Part shown: piece by piece, positions 32,906-40,764 of the stretch
Layout of the letters: each line of letters begins with the position of its first letter
Position numbering within the stretch: position 1 is the first letter of the stretch
Assembly: GCF_018613415.1 (NCBI RefSeq)
Contig: NZ_JAGGQG010000002.1
Span: 496,001-560,000, forward strand
Direction of reading: 5' to 3'
Length of the DNA: 64,000 bases
From: Bacillus sp. ISL-18
Lineage (GTDB): Bacteria; Bacillota; Bacilli; Bacillales; Cytobacillaceae
Notes under the pieces: model-generated
Seen by the model: the letters and a program-made list of their open reading frames with translations, nothing else
Database searches by the model: none
Told to the model about the DNA's origin: nothing
Position numbers and translations under genes: made by a program

Positions 32906-35199
32906 TGGCGATTTTAGAAGAGAAATTAACCAAGCAGGGTGTGGCAGAGCAAGTTTCTACCTTTGAATCAGGAAATGAAATGGCGGCAACGGCTGCAGCC
33001 CAAATTAATTATCATATCATGGGATATTTCCCAATTACACCTTCTACAGAGGTTGCCCAATTTTTAGATCAAATGAAAACACGCGGCCAGCATGATATAA
33101 AATTGATTCCAGCGGATGGGGAGCATGGTTCAGCAGGTATTTGCTACGGAGCCGCTGCGACAGGTGCACGTGTCATTAATGCGACTAGTGCGAATGGTTT
33201 CCTCTATATGCTTGAACAAATGCCTGTCCAATCAGGTACTCGCTACCCAATGGTTATGAATCTTGTCACTCGTGCTGTCAGTGGACCGCTAGATATTCGT
33301 GGGGACCACTCAGACCTTTATTATGCCTTAAATACCGGCTGGGTTATTTTGACTGCAAAAACACCTCAAGCAGTTTATGATATGAATATTATGGCACTTA
33401 AAATTGCCGAACATTCAAAAGTCCGCTTACCTGTTATTGTGGCCTATGATGGTTTTTTCACATCTCATCAAAAGCGCAGGGTAGAATACTTTAAGGACCG
33501 AACTGTAGTTCAACAATTTGTTGGTGAATGTCCAACAGATTATAACTTTGTCCGAGATTTGAGCAAACCTGTTACCATTGGTGCTCATATGAGCGGTGAC
33601 GATTTTATAAATAACCATTACCAACAATCGGAAGCTATTTACAATGCGGGTGAAGTATTCAAAGAAGTAGCTGCTGACTATGCGAAACTATCCGGCAGAG
33701 ATTATCAAGTACTCGATCTATATAGAATGGAAGATGCAGAAGTTGCATTATTTTTATTGAATTCTGCTGCTGAGTCAGCAAAAGATGTAGTTGATCAGCT
33801 TCGTAATAAGGGAATTAAAGCTGGAGTCATCAGCCCTAATATTATCCGCCCATTCCCGGCAAAAGAAATTCGTGAAGCCCTAAAAAATGTTAAAGCCCTA
33901 TTAGTTGGGGAGCGCGCAGATTCCTATGGTGCCAACGGGCCGAATCTTACACATGAAGTGAAATCAGCTCTACAAGATGACAAGGAAAACAAAACCATTG
34001 TGTTAAGCCGTGTATTTGGTCTTGGCGGGAAGGACTTCTATGCGGATGATGCCCAGGATTTCTTTAATATGGCCATTGAGGCAATGGAAAAGGGCTATGC
34101 TGAAAAACCTTTTGATTATTATGGACATATTCCAGGTAACCCGGAAAACATTCTTAAGCCTGTGATTTTGCCTCAGCATGGTGATGTGTACAAAACAGGT
34201 TTGATTGACGTAAAAATGGATGAAGAAACAAATAAATTAAAGGTCAAAATTCCTCCGCTTCGTGCGCTTACAGGTAAGCCAAAACGCATCGCATCAGGAC
34301 ATGGTGCATGTCCAGGCTGTGGAATTTTTGCCGGCCTGGAGTTATTCTTTAAGGGGATAGAGGGAGATATTGTAACTTTATTCCAAACAGGCTGTGCATA
34401 CGTAACAACGACTGGGTATCCAAGTACATCCCATAAACAAACGATGATTCATAATTTGTTCCAAAACGGTGCTGCTACACTGTCTGGAACTGTTGAAGCA
34501 TTCATGGAATTAAAACGCCGCGGTGAAATAAATGTGTCTGATGAGGCAACCTTTGTCATGATTACAGGCGACGGTGGTATGGACATAGGAATGGGCTCGG
34601 CAATTGGAACAGCTCTTCGTGGGCATAAACTAATTATGCTTGAGTATGATAATGAAGGTTATATGAATACGGGGTCGCAAATGTCATACTCTACACCAAT
34701 TGGACATATGACAAGTACATCCGGGGTTGGAAAAGTACAGCGCGGAAAAGCATTCCACCATAAGGATACTGCTCAAATCATGGCCGCAACTAATATTCCA
34801 TATGTATTTACAGGTTCTGAAGCATTCCCGCAGGACTTAGTAAAAAAAGGTGCAAAAGCACAATGGTATGCACAGAATGTTGGACCAGTCTACGGAAAAC
34901 TGCTGATCGCTTGCCCATTAAACTGGAAATCAGATGACCGCTATGGTACAAAAATTGTCGAAGAAGCTGTGAATTCCTGTTTCTTCCCACTCTATGAGAT
35001 TGAACAAGGTGTAACCACTATTACGTACAATCCAGAAGAAAAGAACAAACGGGTTCCACTTTCTGATTGGTTAAAATATATGGGAAAAGCAAAACATCTT
35101 TTAAAAGAAGAAAATCTTCCAATTTTAGAAGAGTTTGAGGCGGAAGTTGAAAAAAGATGGCTGCGTCTCAAAGCAAAACACGAAAATCCACTTTTATAA
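32905..35199 (+). CDS. 2-oxoacid:ferredoxin oxidoreductase, fused alpha-beta subunit
   Basis: A 764-residue fusion. Residues 1-400 are the alpha part (domains I/II: YFPITPSTEVAQFLDQ, DGEHGSAGICYGAAATGA, NLVTRAVSGPLDIRGDHSD). Residues 465-764 are the beta part, which binds thiamine diphosphate (HGACPGCGIF, then GDGGMDIGMGS ... NEGYMNTG, the GDG-N30-N motif). Alpha-beta fusion with a gamma-ferredoxin partner is a rarer layout of this family; in many organisms the four domains are separate or all in one chain. It is translationally coupled to the gene before. Expected electron acceptors are ferredoxin or flavodoxin. Confidence 0.9.
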   Translation: MAILEEKLTKQGVAEQVSTFESGNEMAATAAAQINYHIMGYFPITPSTEVAQFLDQMKTRGQHDIKLIPADGEHGSAGICYGAAATGARVINATSANGFLYMLEQMPVQSGTRYPMVMNLVTRAVSGPLDIRGDHSDLYYALNTGWVILTAKTPQAVYDMNIMALKIAEHSKVRLPVIVAYDGFFTSHQKRRVEYFKDRTVVQQFVGECPTDYNFVRDLSKPVTIGAHMSGDDFINNHYQQSEAIYNAGEVFKEVAADYAKLSGRDYQVLDLYRMEDAEVALFLLNSAAESAKDVVDQLRNKGIKAGVISPNIIRPFPAKEIREALKNVKALLVGERADSYGANGPNLTHEVKSALQDDKENKTIVLSRVFGLGGKDFYADDAQDFFNMAIEAMEKGYAEKPFDYYGHIPGNPENILKPVILPQHGDVYKTGLIDVKMDEETNKLKVKIPPLRALTGKPKRIASGHGACPGCGIFAGLELFFKGIEGDIVTLFQTGCAYVTTTGYPSTSHKQTMIHNLFQNGAATLSGTVEAFMELKRRGEINVSDEATFVMITGDGGMDIGMGSAIGTALRGHKLIMLEYDNEGYMNTGSQMSYSTPIGHMTSTSGVGKVQRGKAFHHKDTAQIMAATNIPYVFTGSEAFPQDLVKKGAKAQWYAQNVGPVYGKLLIACPLNWKSDDRYGTKIVEEAVNSCFFPLYEIEQGVTTITYNPEEKNKRVPLSDWLKYMGKAKHLLKEENLPILEEFEAEVEKRWLRLKAKHENPLL

Positions 35200-35205
35200 A
35201 ATACA

Positions 35206-35250
35206 AAGAAGGTGTCCCAAAAGTATAACTTTTAGGGCACCTTCTTTCTT
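35206..35250 (+). terminator. Terminator after the oxidoreductase operon
   Basis: Long stem AAGAAGGTG-AAAGT / ACTTT-CACCTTCTT with minor mismatches, then T's. Confidence 0.85.
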
Positions 35251-35264
35251 ATACTTTAAACTAG

Positions 35265-35465
35265 TCTGTTGATTTCCGCTCTATGCACTTCGCTTTCCGC
35301 GGGCGGTACGGACGGGGAGCCTCCTCGTCGCTTCGCTCCTGCGGGGTCTCCCCAGCCCCGTACTCCCGCAGGACTTTGAATTTTCATCTTCGAATCCGCC
35401 CACGCACGAAGGAAATGCGATAGCATTTTCGAGGAGTCTTCGCGCCTTCCGCTCCAATCAACAGA
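35265..35465. repeat. Bacillaceae intergenic repeat with terminal inverted repeats
   Basis: A 201-bp GC-rich element bounded by TCTGTTGATT (35265-35274) and AATCAACAGA (35456-35465), a perfect 10-bp terminal inverted repeat. Inside are Bacillaceae repeat motifs (TTTCCGCGGGCGG, CCTCCTCGTCGCTTCG, CTCCTGCGGGGTCTCC, CTTCCGCTCCAATCAAC). It encodes no protein; a 72-codon minus-strand frame inside is an artefact of the repeat. I recall this family as dispersed, non-autonomous, in many Bacillaceae genomes. Confidence 0.7.
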
Positions 35466-35638
35466 GTGTGTCAAAATTATTCATCAATCACCATTTGGGT
35501 CAGCCTCTTTGTATTTCCAAAAAGTCGGGTTAGTCTGTTTGGAATAGGAAAATTTGCTTGTCGACTAAAAAGGATTTTACTCGATATATGTAGAATATAT
35601 GGTTTAATATAGTAGAGAGTGAAAAAGGATTTCGCGGG

Positions 35639-36775
35639 GTGTCTAACGTGGAGAAGCAGGACATAAACGATACTTTACCTATTGGTAATAGTGATAAACA
35701 GAATAAAACAGTCAACTTTCAGGACGGAGAACAAAGATATAGACGTATTTTTGAAGATTCAATCGATGGTCTCCTCCTTTGGGATAACGACCACCGTATT
35801 ATTGATGTAAATCGTTTTGGTGAAAAAATGATAGGTCTACCAAAAGAACGTTTGATAGGTAACCGGATCTATGAGCCGCACACCATTTTGAAAGATGGTA
35901 AGCAAGAGATCTTGAGGCATATTGAACAAGTGCTTGAAAAAGGACAAACATGTACCACGATGATTTTCACGGATGAAGAAGGAAATACTAGATATTTTGA
36001 CTGTTCTTCAAAACTTGATATCCTGAGCGGGATTAATTTTACTGTATTTAAAGATATAACTGAAAAGATGGAAATAGAGGAGCAGCTCCGCAAATCAGAT
36101 ACACTGAGCGTAATTGGTGAACTTGCGGCCGGAATTGCCCATGAAATTCGTAATCCTATGACGGCACTAAAAGGTTTTATTCAGCTGCTTGAGGAAACTA
36201 TCACGAAAGAACATCCGATGTATTATCAGGTAATCACTTCGGAACTGTCCCGAATTGATTCGATTATAAATGAATTTTTGATTCTTGCGAAGCCGCAGGC
36301 TACTAAATTTCAGGAAAAGAATCTTAACCAGATTTTGAAGGAAACAGTCGATTTACTATCTGCTCAAGCTGTTCTTCATAATGTTCAATTTATTACAAAC
36401 ATTGAAAGCCATCTGCCGCCTGTATTCTGTGAACCGAACCAATTAAAAAAGGTATTTATCAATATTATCAAAAATGCAATTGAAGTGATGCCTTTAGGTG
36501 GTAATGTATCCATTACTACAAGGATGTTGGAAGAAGAACGCGTTCAAATCAGTATCCAAGATGAAGGGGCAGGAATTCCAAAAGAAAAAATAAAAAAGCT
36601 AGGTGAACCATTTTTTACGACAAAGGAACAGGGAACGGGCTTAGGGTTAATGGTTAGTCATCGAATTATAAAAGATCACCAAGGTGAAATTACAATCGAA
36701 AGTGTAGAAGGAAGAGGTACCACGTTTTATATCGAGCTGCCCTCTCAATTAAAAGATAAAAAAGAAATAATGTAA
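35639..36775 (+). CDS. kinE: PAS-domain sensor histidine kinase, KinE-like
   Basis: A 378-residue cytoplasmic kinase. A PAS domain fills residues 30-140 (YRRIFEDSIDGLLLWDNDHRIIDVN), a HisKA helix carries the phospho-His in GELAAGIAHEIRNPMTALKG near residue 172, and the ATPase domain shows NIIKNAIEVMP (N box), DEGAGIPKEKIKKLGEPFF (G1/F) and GTGLGLMVSH (G2). There is no membrane segment. The type fits the sporulation kinases KinA-KinE that feed the Spo0 phosphorelay. I use kinE because it faces mtnU, as in B. subtilis. The start is uncertain: GTG at 35639 (AAGGA upstream) or GTG at 35648. Confidence 0.75.
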   Translation: MSNVEKQDINDTLPIGNSDKQNKTVNFQDGEQRYRRIFEDSIDGLLLWDNDHRIIDVNRFGEKMIGLPKERLIGNRIYEPHTILKDGKQEILRHIEQVLEKGQTCTTMIFTDEEGNTRYFDCSSKLDILSGINFTVFKDITEKMEIEEQLRKSDTLSVIGELAAGIAHEIRNPMTALKGFIQLLEETITKEHPMYYQVITSELSRIDSIINEFLILAKPQATKFQEKNLNQILKETVDLLSAQAVLHNVQFITNIESHLPPVFCEPNQLKKVFINIIKNAIEVMPLGGNVSITTRMLEEERVQISIQDEGAGIPKEKIKKLGEPFFTTKEQGTGLGLMVSHRIIKDHQGEITIESVEGRGTTFYIELPSQLKDKKEIM

Positions 36776-36812
36776 AAAAGCAATCCACGTAACCGTTCCG
36801 ATTGCTTTTAAT
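36775..36812. terminator. Bidirectional terminator between kinE and mtnU
   Basis: 11-bp stem AAAAAGCAATC / GATTGCTTTTA with a 14-base loop, between converging genes. Confidence 0.8.
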
Positions 36813-36828
36813 TATTTTCTTAAAAATT

Positions 36829-37614
36829 TTATTGATATGAGGTTGGTTTTCTATCTTCAAAAATCGGAATAAGTTTGCGTATTTCTTTGACTTGGTCCAA
36901 ATCAATCTCAGCAGTGAGAACCTCTTCCTGCTCTGCAGCTTCAGCCACTACTTCTCCCCACGGATCAATAATGAGGGAATGTCCGGCAAATTGGTTATTT
37001 GGGTCACTGCCAGACCTATTACAAGCGATGACATAGCATTGATTTTCAATGGCTCTGGCAATCAAGAGAGCACGCCAATGCCCTAACCGTGCTGCCGGCC
37101 ATTCCGCCACCACAAAAAGGGCTTCAGCGCCTTCTGATGTATGTGCACGAATCCATTCAGGAAAGCGAATATCATAGCAAATGACCCCTGCAAACAATTG
37201 ACCATCCACTTGGAATAAGCCTTTTTCAGCCCCTGCCTCAAGGTATAGATGTTCATCCATTAATTTAAAAAGATGAAGTTTATCATATTGGTGGGTAACA
37301 GTGCCATCTTTTGTAATAATGAGGAGGGTATTCTTTACTCCTTTTTCGACTCGATTTGCAACCGACCCTCCCACAAAATGGACCTGATGTTTCTTTGCAG
37401 CTGCCTGGAGGAAGGCAATCGTTTGCTGGGCTTTTAGGTCCGCTATTTCAGCTAACCTGGTAAGGTCATATCCGGTCGTCCAAAGCTCCGGCAGGACAAT
37501 AATATCCGGATGTGACTCCATGGCTTTTTCAATTAGATTTTCAGCAGCTTGATAATTCTTTTCAGGATCACCGAAGGCGATATCCATTTGGAGACAGGAA
37601 ACTTTTAATTTCAA
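36829..37614 (-). CDS. mtnU: Carbon-nitrogen hydrolase MtnU (omega-amidase-like)
   Basis: A 261-residue nitrilase-superfamily amidase. The catalytic triad is visible: Glu in IVLPELWTTGY, Lys in YDKLHLFKLMDEH and Cys in GVICYDIRFPEW. MtnU belongs to methionine salvage in Bacillus, where it is thought to deamidate 2-oxo-4-methylthiobutanamide-like products. Converging arrangement with kinE supports the assignment. No other mtn genes (mtnK, A, W, X, B, D) are in the window, and I found no S-box riboswitch upstream. The ATG has GAGGTGA upstream. Confidence 0.8.
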   Translation of the reverse strand: MKLKVSCLQMDIAFGDPEKNYQAAENLIEKAMESHPDIIVLPELWTTGYDLTRLAEIADLKAQQTIAFLQAAAKKHQVHFVGGSVANRVEKGVKNTLLIITKDGTVTHQYDKLHLFKLMDEHLYLEAGAEKGLFQVDGQLFAGVICYDIRFPEWIRAHTSEGAEALFVVAEWPAARLGHWRALLIARAIENQCYVIACNRSGSDPNNQFAGHSLIIDPWGEVVAEAAEQEEVLTAEIDLDQVKEIRKLIPIFEDRKPTSYQ

Positions 37615-37988
37615 AAACCTTCACCTCATTAATTTTCTGAATTTTAACTTTACAAGTCGTTATAAAAGTTATACCATGTATCGATGGAAATTCAATAGGC
37701 TTTTAAATTCTATCATTAAATAGTTTAATATAAAGCAGTTGAGTCAATAGGCTGGGATGTGACTCCCCCTAAGGGCTGGTTTTTGCCTGTCTGAAAGATT
37801 TTCTTTCAATTTCAGACTATACAAGTAAATTCAACCTAGTTCTATCGTACTAAAAAATATTCCGCAAAAATTTTATTATATCTCTTTAAAGTAAAAAAGC
37901 CCCCAAAAATTTAACTTTTCTCTACTTTATTCTCCATACCTGGTTGTGGAGGTATTTGTCGTTTGTATTCGAAAAAAAGAGAAAAAGA

Positions 37989-37995
37989 TGTCGAA
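37989..37995 (+). promoter_or_regulatory. Candidate Spo0A box upstream of spo0E
   Basis: TGTCGAA, an exact match to the 0A-box consensus TGNCGAA, about 60 bp before the -35 of the spo0E-type gene. A seven-base match occurs often by chance; context makes it worth noting. Confidence 0.35.
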
Positions 37996-38056
37996 AAACG
38001 AAAGAAATAGAATGTTTTGTCTACTTTTGCGATTGTATTTACTTTTAATAAAATTC

Positions 38057-38085
38057 TTGTCATAATTCTTCAAGTAGTCTACTTT
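38057..38085 (+). promoter_or_regulatory. SigA-like promoter of spo0E
   Basis: TTGTCA (38057-38062), 17-bp spacer, TACTTT (38080-38085), 42 bp before the start. Confidence 0.5.
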
Positions 38086-38126
38086 TTGAGTAGTTTATAG
38101 TAAGTGTGTAAGGTAGGAGGATAAAA

Positions 38127-38369
38127 TTGTACGAGGATAGTAATTATCAATCTGAAATGATTGAAAAGATAAAAGCGAAAAGAGAATTAATGATTAATAG
38201 TGCAAATAGGCACGGTTTTACAAGTGAACAAACCATTAAATACAGCCAGGAACTAGATGAATTAATCAATCACTATCAAAAAGTGATCGGACAAACATCT
38301 AAATTAAATGAAGAAGTAAAATTTGCTTTTAAACACATGATTATGATCTGGCCAAAGGTTCTTGTTTAA
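38127..38369 (+). CDS. spo0E: Spo0E-family aspartyl-phosphate phosphatase
   Basis: An 80-residue helical hairpin protein of the Spo0E family, which dephosphorylates Spo0A-P and delays sporulation. The signature is plain: an N-terminal MIEKIKAKRELMINSANRHG and the motif YSQELDELINHY near residue 45, where SQELD carries the acidic residue required for activity. TTG is the start, with GGAGG eight bases upstream. The place between mtnU and clpE matches the region of B. subtilis spo0E, so I use this name, but other Spo0E-like genes (yisI, ynzD) are possible. Confidence 0.8.
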   Translation: MYEDSNYQSEMIEKIKAKRELMINSANRHGFTSEQTIKYSQELDELINHYQKVIGQTSKLNEEVKFAFKHMIMIWPKVLV

Positions 38370-38872
38370 AATATGAAGGTCTTCAGTAACTAATTATATA
38401 CCATTTCAACCAGAAGGCCTTCCAGTGTCTTTTTTTCTTCAATTATTTGTCAATAAAAACCCCGTTTATATTCAAAAGACCTTTAAAAACTCTAGTTAAA
38501 ATCCCCCAAAAAAATTCTAATTATGATACCTAATATTTGCAATAATAGTGTCAAGCTGTGATTTTTATCATTGTTTATATCGTCATATTTAATATAGTTA
38601 TATTAATAGCATTTTGTTGTAAATTCTAACATAGCAAACCCGATCTTCTACATCTAGTATTTCACTATGATTCCGTTAATCGACAAACTTCCTAGAATCC
38701 ACATTATTCTTACCCATCATTTTACTTTTAAAAAAGGTACAAGAAAAAACTCGTATGTTTGGTACTATGCTTGTGTTGCGATACATATATCGTTAATAAA
38801 AGCATTTTTAATAACCAAAGAAAGCAAACGCTTTCAAATAGTATAGTTCATATGGAGGAGGGAAAGTCCTAC
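38370..38872. other. Intergenic region before the etf-fix operon
   Basis: A 503-bp AT-rich gap. It holds an 18-bp palindrome TTAATATA-GT-TATATTAA (38589-38606), a cre-like site (38823-38836) and the ribosome site of etfB. A 38-codon in-frame extension upstream of etfB has no ribosome site and is not used. Confidence 0.6.
38823..38836. promoter_or_regulatory. cre-like CcpA operator upstream of etfB
   Basis: AGCAAACGCTTTCA. The reverse half reads TGAAAGCG, a perfect cre half-site; overall 12 of 14 consensus positions match, within a longer inverted repeat GAAAGCAAACGCTTTC. It lies 37 bp before the start codon, a roadblock position. Confidence 0.5.
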
Positions 38873-39697
38873 ATGCACATTGTCGTTTGTATCAAACAAG
38901 TACCTGATACAAAAATTATTAAAATTAACCCAAAAACAAACACACTTGATCGTCGAAGTGCACCAGCCATTTTGAATCCTTATGATGCCCATGCGGTTCA
39001 AGAGGCTGTCAAAATTAAGGAAAAAACGGGCGGAACCATTTCGGTATTGTCAATGGGGCCGCCGCAAGCAACGGCAATTATTAAAAAAAGTATTGAAATA
39101 GGGGCAGATAGAGGTTATTTAATTACAGATCGTGCTTTCGCAGGGGCAGATACATTAGCCACCAGTTACGCATTATCAAAAGCTTTAGAACGAATTGCAA
39201 AGGAACTCCCTGTTGATATGGTGATTTGCGGAAAACATGCCATAGATGGGGATACTGGTCAGGTGGGACCGGGGATAGCAAGAAGAATGGATATCCCGCC
39301 TGTAACAAATGTAATTGAGGTGGCAGAAGTCAATCAAGAGGAAAAAACCGTTTTAATCAAACGAAAATTAACCAATGGTTATGAATTAATTCAATCGGAG
39401 ATTCCATGCCTGTTGACCGTTGAAAAGGAAATAAATCAAATCGAATATTCACCAATGCCTAACATGATTAGAGCTGCAAGATACGAACCCATTATCTGGG
39501 CAGTCAGCGATCTTGAAGATGTTGACCGGACACAGCTTGGTTTAAAAGGATCACCAACGATTGTAGGTAAAATGTTTACACCACCACGTCCTGAAGGCGG
39601 TAAAAGACTAGAAGGGTCAGCACATGAGCAAGTAAAACAGCTCATGGAAGTTTTATTAGATAAAAAGGACCTATTTACGATTCAGTCAGCTAAATAA
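38873..39697 (+). CDS. etfB: Electron transfer flavoprotein beta subunit (FixA-type)
   Basis: A 274-residue ETF beta subunit, first in a four-gene operon. It begins HIVVCIKQVPDTKIIKINPK and carries LNPYDAHAVQEAV and CGKHAIDGDTGQVGPGIAR. The 'G-(x)-AxDGDTxQVGP' segment is a feature I associate with the FixA/bifurcating ETF group rather than the simple beta-oxidation ETF. The start is ATG 38873, ten bases after GGAGGAGGG; the frame is open further upstream but unsupported. It receives electrons with EtfA and hands them to FixC. A cre-like site lies just upstream. Confidence 0.9.
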   Translation: MHIVVCIKQVPDTKIIKINPKTNTLDRRSAPAILNPYDAHAVQEAVKIKEKTGGTISVLSMGPPQATAIIKKSIEIGADRGYLITDRAFAGADTLATSYALSKALERIAKELPVDMVICGKHAIDGDTGQVGPGIARRMDIPPVTNVIEVAEVNQEEKTVLIKRKLTNGYELIQSEIPCLLTVEKEINQIEYSPMPNMIRAARYEPIIWAVSDLEDVDRTQLGLKGSPTIVGKMFTPPRPEGGKRLEGSAHEQVKQLMEVLLDKKDLFTIQSAK

Positions 39698-39732
39698 TCA
39701 AAGTTATTTTTCTGCTTTAGGGAGGGATTTAT

Positions 39733-40764
39733 ATGAATCTTGATGACTATCGGGGAGTCTGGGTATTTATTGAACAAAACGGTAATAAAATTGAGGGAGT
39801 TTCACTCGAACTGCTTGGTGCGGGGAGAAAATTAGCGGATAAATTACAAGTTCCATTAGCAGGTTTTTTACTGGGGCATGGAGTTAAGCAAATGGTCAAC
39901 CAAGTGATTTCTTACGGTGCGGATGAAGTTTATGTTATTGATCAGCCGATCTTAACACATTACAGGACTGAATCTTATATGCAGGGCGTTATGCTGTTGG
40001 CAAGAAAATATAAACCGGAAATTATCCTATATGGGGCCACACCGAATGGGAAGGATTTAGCGAGTGCAGTTGCAACCGATTTATCGACCGGGTTAACTGC
40101 AGATACGACCATGCTGGATGTCGATGTATCAAACCGATTACTTGAGGCAAGCAGACCAGCGTTTGGTGGAAATATCATGGCAACCATTCTATGTAAGAAG
40201 CACCGGCCGCAGATGGCAACTGTTCGGCCAAAGGTTATGAAGGCATTAGAGCCGGATGCAGCAAGACTTGGTAAGGTAATTGAAGAGAAAATTGACCTAA
40301 AAGAAGAAGATATGCGTACAAAAGTGCTGCAAATTGTGAATGACGTAACAAAAAAGGCTAGCCTTGCTGAAGCTCATGTAATTGTTTGCGGTGGTAAGGG
40401 TATGGGGGATTTGCAAAACTTTCAGCTTATTCATGAGTTAGCTGAAACCATTGGTGCCAGTGTAGGCGGGACTCGCGATGTTGTGGAAGCAGGCTGGCTT
40501 CTGCACGAACAACAGGTTGGTCAAACTGGTGAAACGGTAACACCAAAGATTTATTTTGCGATTGGAATCTCTGGTGCGATCCAGCATGTGGTTGGGATGA
40601 AAAACTCAGAGTTTATCATCGCCATTAACAAAGATCCGAATGCGCCTATTTTTGATGTTGCAACATACGGAATTGTAGGAGACGCGATGGAAATTGTCCC
40701 TAAATTAATACAGCAATTTAAGCAGCTCAAGACGGAAAAGGGCGGTGAAATTAGTTATGCCTGA
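39733..40764 (+). CDS. etfA: Electron transfer flavoprotein alpha subunit (FixB-type)
   Basis: A 343-residue ETF alpha subunit, FAD-binding partner of EtfB. The C-terminal FAD domain is clear: GGTRDVVEAGWL, QVGQTGETVTPKIYFAIGISGAIQHVVG and INKDPNAPIFDVATYGIVGD. The ATG follows AGGGAGGG, 35 bp after etfB. The 3' end overlaps fixC by eight bases, so the genes are translationally coupled. Confidence 0.93.
   Translation: MNLDDYRGVWVFIEQNGNKIEGVSLELLGAGRKLADKLQVPLAGFLLGHGVKQMVNQVISYGADEVYVIDQPILTHYRTESYMQGVMLLARKYKPEIILYGATPNGKDLASAVATDLSTGLTADTTMLDVDVSNRLLEASRPAFGGNIMATILCKKHRPQMATVRPKVMKALEPDAARLGKVIEEKIDLKEEDMRTKVLQIVNDVTKKASLAEAHVIVCGGKGMGDLQNFQLIHELAETIGASVGGTRDVVEAGWLLHEQQVGQTGETVTPKIYFAIGISGAIQHVVGMKNSEFIIAINKDPNAPIFDVATYGIVGDAMEIVPKLIQQFKQLKTEKGGEISYA

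Larger units (their letters stand above)
35200..35638. other. Intergenic region before kinE
   Basis: A 439-bp gap holding the oxidoreductase terminator (35206-35250), a 201-bp inverted-repeat element (35265-35465) and about 170 bp of AT-rich DNA that must contain the kinE promoter, which I could not fix. Confidence 0.65.
37615..38126. other. Intergenic region between mtnU and spo0E
   Basis: A 512-bp AT-rich gap between divergent genes. Visible are a hairpin GTCTGAAA / TTTCAGAC (37789-37817, no T-run), a Spo0A-box match (37989-37995) and a SigA-like promoter (38057-38085) for spo0E. No gene or riboswitch is seen. Confidence 0.55.

Noticed and set aside
35256-35474. 72-codon minus-strand frame
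   Set aside because: Lies wholly in the dispersed intergenic repeat and reads its inverted-repeat arms; not a gene.
37615-38126. S-box (SAM) riboswitch expected near methionine-salvage genes
   Set aside because: None of the conserved S-box elements were found on either strand.
38759-38872. 38-codon extension of etfB
   Set aside because: No ribosome site, unlike EtfB N-termini, and it spans the cre-like operator.
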